Shown piece after piece: positions 46,701 through 55,700 of a DNA stretch of 63,723 bases. Where the stretch lies: assembly GCA_002633005.1 (NCBI GenBank), contig NMRA01000059.1:232992-296714 (forward strand), written 5' to 3'. The DNA comes from Phoronis australis. Its lineage: Eukaryota; Phoronida; Phoronidae. The position numbers and the translations under genes are program-made. Each line of letters starts with the position of its first letter. Positions within the stretch are counted from its first letter, which is position 1. A model generated the notes under the pieces. That model was given only the letters and a program-made list of their open reading frames with translations, made no database searches and was not told the DNA's origin.

Positions 46701-49700
46701 TATGTTTCTTGATGTTTTGAATCCTTATGTGGTTCTTTTCAGTCAAAGGATCCATGATAGTGACATATGGAAGGTCTTGTTAAGTTTTCAAATGTTCATT
46801 TCCATCAAGAAACACTTTGATGGTTTAAAAATTTCTGAGCCATCATCTCTTGCAGGTACTATGGTAGTAGCTCAGAGCAGTTGAGTGACTCTGACCAGAG
46901 TTCAGTGTCACGAGGCCGTGCTATGCCCCGTCTTCGTGATCAGGATAGTATAGATGGCGCTAGTGCTAACAGTAGTCCATCAAACAGTGCTCAGCACTCA
47001 CCGCGGGGCAGCATCAGTCTGTCCATGGTCAGAAGCAGATCAGACTTCAATGTGCATCAAGGTGACTATGGTAATTATGGTATACACTGGGTAAAATGAC
47101 TAAAGGTTTTCTGTGTTGTAACACATACTAATACTTAAGACTTTTACCAAATGTTATGATCTTTAATGACGTCATTACTTTGCCAACTAATGTGTCTGAA
47201 AAATGTAACTAGATCATGGCTCATACAATCCTGAGAAGCCCTTAAATTTACAGTCTTGACCCTGAAATGTCTTTGAATTTCGAATCTTTGTCTTGGAATT
47301 TTAGCTTTTTATCTAGAAGATATTTGAAAGACCTTAATCATAAGTAGGTGTCTATGATTTTAGTTTTTGGTTGCTTCAAAAAGTTGTTGTAGAAGTCATG
47401 AACAGGAGCCATTTTTCTTGATGTGCCATTACATTTTATGCATGAGAGTAATTAAAAATGCATGACGCCAAGTTTGCCTTTTTGAGTCCCTGGTTTTAAA
47501 GATTTTCACAGTTGTGATTGGAGGATTGGGATTAATGCACTCAAAGTTGTAATATAACGACCTTAAATTTGTTTTGAGTACACTTTGAATTGCCCCCAAA
47601 AGTCTCTGAATTTCTTTGTCAGAGTTTTGTATCAAACATACAAATCAAATTCTTAATTTGTGGTATATAGCAAATCTAGAATTCAAACTGTCCTACTCAG
47701 ATGCCCTGGTGTTACTTACAGAGGACTTGGCACATCAAGCAATGGAAAATGAAGCTGAGAGAAAAAAGAAAGAAAGTCTATTGCAGGAGTTGATGGACAG
47801 CCATATAGACTTGGATGAAGAGATAGCAGCCACTAAGAAGACAGTGATGCTGCTTCAGGAGCTGGTGGGTGGAGCTATCCTGTAGGGATGTAGTGGGCGG
47901 GGTTTAAGAGGTGGAGACTTGCATAAGGAGATAGCAGTTGTCAAAAATGCAGCGATGCTGTTTAGGTATTGGTAGGTGGAGCAAGCACTTATGAGAATGT
48001 TGTGGGCAGGGCTTCAGGAATGGGTGGGGGAGCTTGCATGTGGATTATGGGGATATAGTGGGCGAGGCTTAGGATTGATGAGTGCAGTAGACTACTATAC
48101 TGAGTTAGAAGAGCAGATTATGGATATCTATTCTGCATTCAAGTTTTGTTTGCTAAGTAAAAATTTCTTTTGACTCATTCTGCTTCCTGTCATTTTTGAT
48201 TGGACTTGTATTCTCCTTTTGATATCTGATAGTTATCACTGTACATATCTGAGAGTTAGCACTGTATATATGTGAGAGTTAGCACTGTTTCAATCTGATG
48301 TTTAATTGTCACAATTTATTTGCAGTTGTTGTCTGGCCGAAGTCATGATGGTGCAGATGAAGAGGAAGGAGATGTTCCATTTGAAGGATCCACTCCCTCT
48401 GAACAACTGGTGAGTAGAAACAGCTGGTCATAGTGATGGTCACAAAACCGACATGGCTATTTTGTTTAGCGAGACAACTAATGCATACAACTCGTGTGCC
48501 TTTTATTAAGCGAAGCCATCTGTGAATTGCAACTGTGAGATAATGGATCTGACAGTGCTGGTTTTTTGTTGTTCATCTTGTGGTAATCTACACGTGGTTC
48601 TTCTACACTTTTCAACATGGTTCAGCAAAAATACAGTCTACACTTATTATCTGGCAGTTTTATGTGTCCGTGTATATGTATGTTATATTTGACTATGTGT
48701 ATGTATATCTGTGGGAGTGTGTGCGTTCTGTCATCAACTCTGTCTGGTCATCCAGCATCTACTGCTGTATCTCCTAAGCCCCTGGCAGGATCTTCATGGA
48801 ATTTGGCATATGTGTCCCTATGAAGCTGAGAGATGGCAACTTCCACTTTGCTCCTTAGTGGCAATTTTATTTTTTTGCTGGCATCTTCGGAGTTTCTTGA
48901 CGGATTTTCCTGAAATTTGGTAAATAGGTTTCTAAGGAGACAACAACGTCATCGGACATTTTTGACCTATTCTGCGCCACATAGTGGCCATTTTTCTTAT
49001 TTTCAATTCCATTTTTTACTTGTGCCTCTCTTTACACCAAATTGTTTGAAGGTTTATTATCAAAATTGGCAGATGTGTTCCTGTTAGCATTGATTTTAGA
49101 TCTCATCTGGCTACTGTGCTGCCTCTAGTGGCCATTTTTTTTCTTAACATATGACACTGCCTTTGGAACTGACTACTACTGACTTATAAACACCCCTAGA
49201 AGTGTAGTTTTTGTGGTTCAGTTGTGGGGCATTTCAACGCATTGCATAACTCCCGTTTTAAACACAAGAGAACTCTGAACATGATATGTGTACACATTAC
49301 TTAAGTGGAGTCGAGAAGCTGAAGATGAAACTTAAGTAATGTTGTTTTATAGAATTTCAATCCAGCAACTTATAAGAGTGGACCACGAATACCATGCCAC
49401 TGGGCCACATTGGCTCCTATATGAATGCCATGCCACTGGGCCACACTGGCTCCTATATGAATACCATGTCATTGGGCCACACTGGCTACTATGTGAATGT
49501 CATGCTACTGGACCACACTGGCTCCTACATGAATGCCATGCCACTGGACCACACTGGCTCCTATATGAATGCCATGCACCTGGGCGGCCACACTGGCTCC
49601 TATTAATCCATTACTTGTCTTCACACATTTGTTGTGTGCAGCCTTCAGTCTCCCCGCTTGTCTCTACAATGGCCCGTTGTCTACTTTGTACATTCACAGA

Positions 49701-52700
49701 TTGTGTTACGCAGTCGTCTTCAACAAACTACTGAACTATGTAATGATCTCCGTGATGAACTGAACAAGTCAAAGAAGGAAGTAATGCAGTTACAAGGAAC
49801 CAAGGTATGTGATGACGGTCGGTGAAGGTAATGGTGGTTGTGTGGAATGAAACGTCTTAATACTCTCAGATGGTTCAAGTTTTAAATGACCATTTTGTAG
49901 TTGTTTTGAATTGTGGTTAATGTGTAATGCAGAATGCCCACTCCACTACAAACAGTGCTTTTTACTGGATACTATCAACTTGGTTGTGATGTTTTGATCA
50001 GTTTCACGTAACACTTGGCAACTTTCGTCAACCTAGACAATTTTTGAGCATTTTTACAAAGGATACTTATTCTGCCATAGAACAGATTCTGTCTCAACAT
50101 AGAAACAGTCTGTTGTAGAATATATATACCTCTTCACATGTATTAGTTCTTGATTGTCCGACTATTGTTCTGCCACAGCTTCTTGTTATTTTCATCCATT
50201 ACCTTTAGTGCCATATTATTTCTATCATTAATATGTTTTTCACTACCTCTAGGCTGGACTGCAGCAAAGGTTGACAGAGCAAGAGAACTCCTTGTTGCAG
50301 ATGAAGGCGGAGCTACTGAGGATAGGCTTCTCTCAGGAGAGTCTGGAGGCGGAGAGGGTAAGTGTCACTCAGGTCAAAGTGGAGAGTCTGAGAATAGACT
50401 TCTCTCAAGGGAGCCTGGAGGCGGAGAGAGTAAATGTCATTCTCTGGTCAAGGCGGAGCCTCTCAGGTTAGGCTTCTCTTTGGACAGTCTGGAGGCGGAA
50501 AGGGTAAGTCACTCACAGGTCAAGACAGAGCTTCTGAGGATTGGCTTCTCTCAGCAGAATCTGGAATATTCAGTGGTCACTTACACTTATTCCCTTTCTC
50601 AGTGCTACAAGTGGTAGCACTGTGAATTGATCCATTACATGGCTTCTCATTGGTTAACAGCATGAGGGAAGATTCAAACTGATTGGTTGAAAAATTGCAT
50701 TTTAACTTTCCGATTGGTTGATGTCGAGAAATGGATCTGTACGCTGCTCCATCTATTGAAAAATGTTCATGTGGCTTGTGTTGGTGCAACCACAAGAATA
50801 GACTATATCGATCCATTCAACACAATTTTGTTGTTTTTTACACTCCCAGGATTTTAAAACATCAAAACGATTCACCATACTTTTCCTTCTCATTCCTGTG
50901 TCATGTGTAAAATCCAAACCAAGACATGCACACTGATACACACACGCACACTTCTATGTGTTGTTCATCACCATTTCACTTGGTCACATTTCCAAATAGT
51001 TTGGACACATCGTTGTCAGCTTCTTGACATGGGATCTTTTGTAGTTTTTGTAAATCACAAATTTAGTATTAACTCGTGGTACATTTGTCTTGTAATGAGT
51101 ACTTTATCATCTTCTGATGTTTATGGATCAGAGTCATCTGTTGGTGTTTATGGATCAGAGTCGTCTGTTGATGTTTATGGATCAGTCGTCTGTTGGTATT
51201 TATGGATCAGAGTCCTCTGTTGATGTTTATGGATCAGTCGTCTGTTGGTATTTATGGATAAGAGTCGTCTGTTGATGTTTATGGGTCTGAGTTATCTTTT
51301 GGTGTTTATGGATCAGAGTCATCTGTTGATGTTTATGGATCAGATAACTCTCAATGGTTGCCTTGTATGTTGTGTCAAGTTGAATGTTTGTATGGCTCTT
51401 CTTTCTTAACAGAATGATCTTCAGAAAAAAATACATGAAAAAGACAAAATAGCGTTGGAGCAAAGGAAAGAATTGACTCAGAAGGACCGCATTATTGAGG
51501 AGCTCAAGGTGAGTGTCTTGATGTGTGGTTATCAGTTCTGCGAAGACCATCTCATTAGAAAACTTAGTCTCAATATTTGGATATTTGAGTCATCTGGACT
51601 GTTATTGAGGGACTCAAGTTGAGTCTCAAAATATGACTATCAGTGGATTACCTCTTGCACACCAGTCAGTGCTGCCATCTTGCTGCAGAAGTTGTAACTG
51701 GTTCTATCCCTTCTTAAATTCATCAACACACTGAATACAGAGTCAAGTACACATTCTCAGNCAACCACAAGAATAGACTATATCGATCCATTCAACACAA
51801 TTTTGTTGTTTTTTACACTCCCAGGATTTTAAAGCATCGAACAAAACATCAAAACGATTCACCATACTTTTCCTTCTCATTCCTGTGTCATGTGTAAAAT
51901 CCAAACCAAGACATGCACACTGATACCCACACACACACTTCTATGTGTTGTTCATCACCATTTCACTTGGTCACATTTCCAAATAGTTTGGACACATCGT
52001 TGTCAGCTTCTTGACATGGGATCTTTTGTAGTTTTTGTAAATCACAAATTTAGTATTAACTCGTGGTACATTTGTTTTGTAATGAGTACTTTGTCATCTT
52101 CTGATGTTTATGGATCAGTCGTGTGTTGGTATTTATGGATCAGAGTCCTCTGTTGATGTTTATGGATCAGTCCTCTGTTGGTATTTATGGATAAGAGTCG
52201 TCTGTTGATGTTTATGGGTCTGAGTTATCTTTTGGTGTTTATGGATCAGAGTCATCTGTTGATGTTTATGGATCAGATAACTCTCAATGGTTGCCTTGTA
52301 TGTTGTGTCAAGTTGAATGTTTGTATGGCTCTTCTTTCTTAACAGAATGATCTTCAGAAAAAAATACATGAAAAAGACAAAATAGCGTTGGAGCAAAGGA
52401 AAGAATTGACTCAGAAGGACCGCATTATTGAGGAGCTCAAGGTGAGTGTCTTGATGTGTGGTTATCAGTTCTGCGAAGACCATCTCATTAGAAAACTTAG
52501 TCTCAATATTTGGATATTTGAGTCATCGGGACTGTTATTGAGGGACTCAAGTTGAGTCTCAAAATATGACTATCAGTGGATTACCTCTTGCACACCAGTC
52601 AGTGCTGCCATCTTGCTGCAGAAGTTGTAACTGGTTCTATCCCTTCTTAAATTCATCAACACACTGAATACAGAGTCAAGTACACATTCTCAGCATTTCT

Positions 52701-55700
52701 GTTCAAAAACAGGGGAAACTTTCATTGTCAAGAAAGTTGTGTCATCTGCTATTTTGTTTTGTTGTTGATTTGACATTCAGACTTATACCATACAGTAGAA
52801 ATGCTGTGGAATTCAAGCTTTGAAATTTTCACTGATGTAACCAGCACAGCAATCCATCTTTTTCTGTAAAAATTGAAACTATGCTCGTATATTTTTGTTA
52901 TTTACTCTTTGGATCCACCACCGTCAGCCAAACCACCTGCCACCACTGCTTGAAAGATTGATATCAAGGTTTTTTACTTTTGCTTTTGGCACTATGCTTG
53001 AAGTCCTTTGAAGTACATTCTTCGTTTAAGCACTGTCCTTTAATTTGCCTGGCTTTGTAAAACTCAGTAACAGAAGGTGAATGATTTTTTAATTTGATGC
53101 TGCTATATTATTCGCCATTCAAAATGCAACATCAAATGTTATCACCTCCATTTGCCTGTCACCCTGTTGGCTGACCTCTGTTTGCATATCACCCTGTCTA
53201 GGCTGACCTCCATTTGCATGTCACCCTGTTGGCTGACCTCTATTTACATGTCACCCTGTATTCTGACCTCTATTTACATGGCACCCTGTAGGCTGACCTC
53301 TATTTACATATCACCCTGTTTGCTGTCCTCAATTTGCATATCACTCTGTTGCCTGATTTTACATGTCACCCTGTAGGCTTACCTCTATTTACATGTCACC
53401 CTGTTGGCTGACCTCTATTTACGTGTCACCCTGTTGGCTGACCTCTATTTACATGTCACCCAGTAGGCTGACCTCTATTTACATGTCACCCTGTAGGCTG
53501 ACCTCTATTTACATGTCACCCTGTAGGCTGACCTCCATTTACAAATGCAAGAGAAGGATGCCGCTACTCGTACACTCAGGACACAACTGCATGATCTTCA
53601 TGACAGCTTACAAAGGGTGGGACAAAATGAGGTATGTACACTGTAGTAGTACATCTTGACTCCTTCACTTAAAGTACTGTCCCATATTTGTGCATGTTTT
53701 ATCAAGGTATATTAAGTTCATAAAACTTGTCAGCTCAGTAGGCTAATAGTGGACAAGCTGATGAGGTCAAACACGTTAATAGCATAGTGTGATGGTTTTT
53801 GTTTCTTTCTTGTAACTGAATTAAAGTATAAAAAGTTGTGTTTTCTTCATTGTTCGTAAGGTTCATATGGTTTGTCACCAAATCAAGTTTCATAAACTTA
53901 AGAGTATTTACAAAATAGAAGAAAGACGATATTAGAGAATATTTTTTCCAAAATTGAAGAATTTGTCATTCTGTATACCACTGTTTGATTTACAAATGAT
54001 GGAAAACTACAACTTAGGATAATGAATGCTAACCAGCGGTGCCATAGTTCAACTTGACCTTAACCTTGTTCTGTCATGTTCAGTCTGCTCTGTCATCACG
54101 GATCTCGTCTCATGACAAGAAAATGAGCCAATTGGAAGACAGGTTATCACTGGCCCTGCCTACTGAGCCACGCCCTCCTGCCACTGGGGCACAGGTGAGT
54201 AATCAGGGCTGTCACATCCGATGGGCGATGTTATGTTATGTTGTATCCACAACTACCTAATACAATTTGTATGTAAAGTGGCTCAAACTGAGCATATTCA
54301 TCAACATCCCTAGTAATGCAGAGAAATTTTAATAAACGCTTCTAAACTGGGCACAAATACTGGCCTATGTCTTGCTGTTATGCCAGTTATTAAAAGTTTT
54401 CCTCTGTATTCAGTTTTAAATACTTTCCTTGCGTTCAATATGCAATGACATCGTCAACCAATTGACTGCCTTTGGGTGTGTTATGTTTGGTTAATATTTA
54501 ATAATTTATTATTAAATTAATAATTTACAATTATTATTAGTGTTGTTTTATTATTATTATTATTATTGTTATTATTAATATCATTCTTATTCTTCTTATT
54601 ATTATCATCATTCTGTCCTTCAGAATGGTGCAGAGGAAGAGTTAAATCATGTTCGAGACTCACTGAGAACCATTCGAGGTGGTTACCATGGCAGCCACCC
54701 CCAACAGAAGGCCATAGACACGCTTGAGCGCAATATTTCCTCCCTTTTGGACCGTCTCCAGTTGAATGAGGGGTCACGACCTCATGGCGACACAGGAAGA
54801 CTTAGTGTGGACCGAAACCACCGAGTTCCAGGTTAGTCCTTGTTATTGGCAGCTATCTATAGCAGTCGCTGTCTATAGCAGTCACTGTGAATTGTAAATC
54901 TTTCAAACTGTTTCATAAATAGGAGAAAACATTATAAGTTACTTGGTACAGCACTGTTGAATGTGTTTCATAAAAGACTTGATGTTCCATTATCAGCAAA
55001 TTGTTAGCAAGCACTGTAAGATGAAAGTTTCTAATCAGAATGCAGCAACAGAGATATAGGTCATGATCCGTTATGTTCTTGATTTTTGTCAACTTTGTAA
55101 CAGCAATTTACTGCTCTTGATTCTGTATAAATTTGTTGTGATTGGCTAGATGATTGATTGATTTATTGATCGACAGCATGACATTGAATTACAGGTCATC
55201 AGTCTGTCCACAGTGATGGTGACTCATCTACTGTGTACAAACCTTGCACCAAGGTGTTGTATTTCACAGATCAAAGTGACACGCCCTTCATGAGGTCAAT
55301 ACACAAAAGGTAGGGCTGCTGCCCCCTATTGTCTGATCAGTGTATTGCTTCATAGACCTGAACCTCTCAATTCAATTATTGAATGACTTCTGATACTTGT
55401 GTCCTCTAAATGAATCCCAGTCTGACAACTTGCACTATAGCACTGTAATGACCAACTTGCACTATAGCACTATCTAAATGACCAACTTGGTGTGGAACAT
55501 CACGTTACATTCATGTCGTCTGGATGGCACATGTTGCTATTCGCCATCTGACCAATGGGACACTGTAGAAACCATTACTACCAAACAAGCAGACAATGTC
55601 AGTGCATCAAAGCAGGCTAACCAATAAGAGAGGGAAACAATTGTGAAAGAAACCTCAGTGGTCCTGTAATAAAACAGTTTATATCCCTTATGTGTATCTG

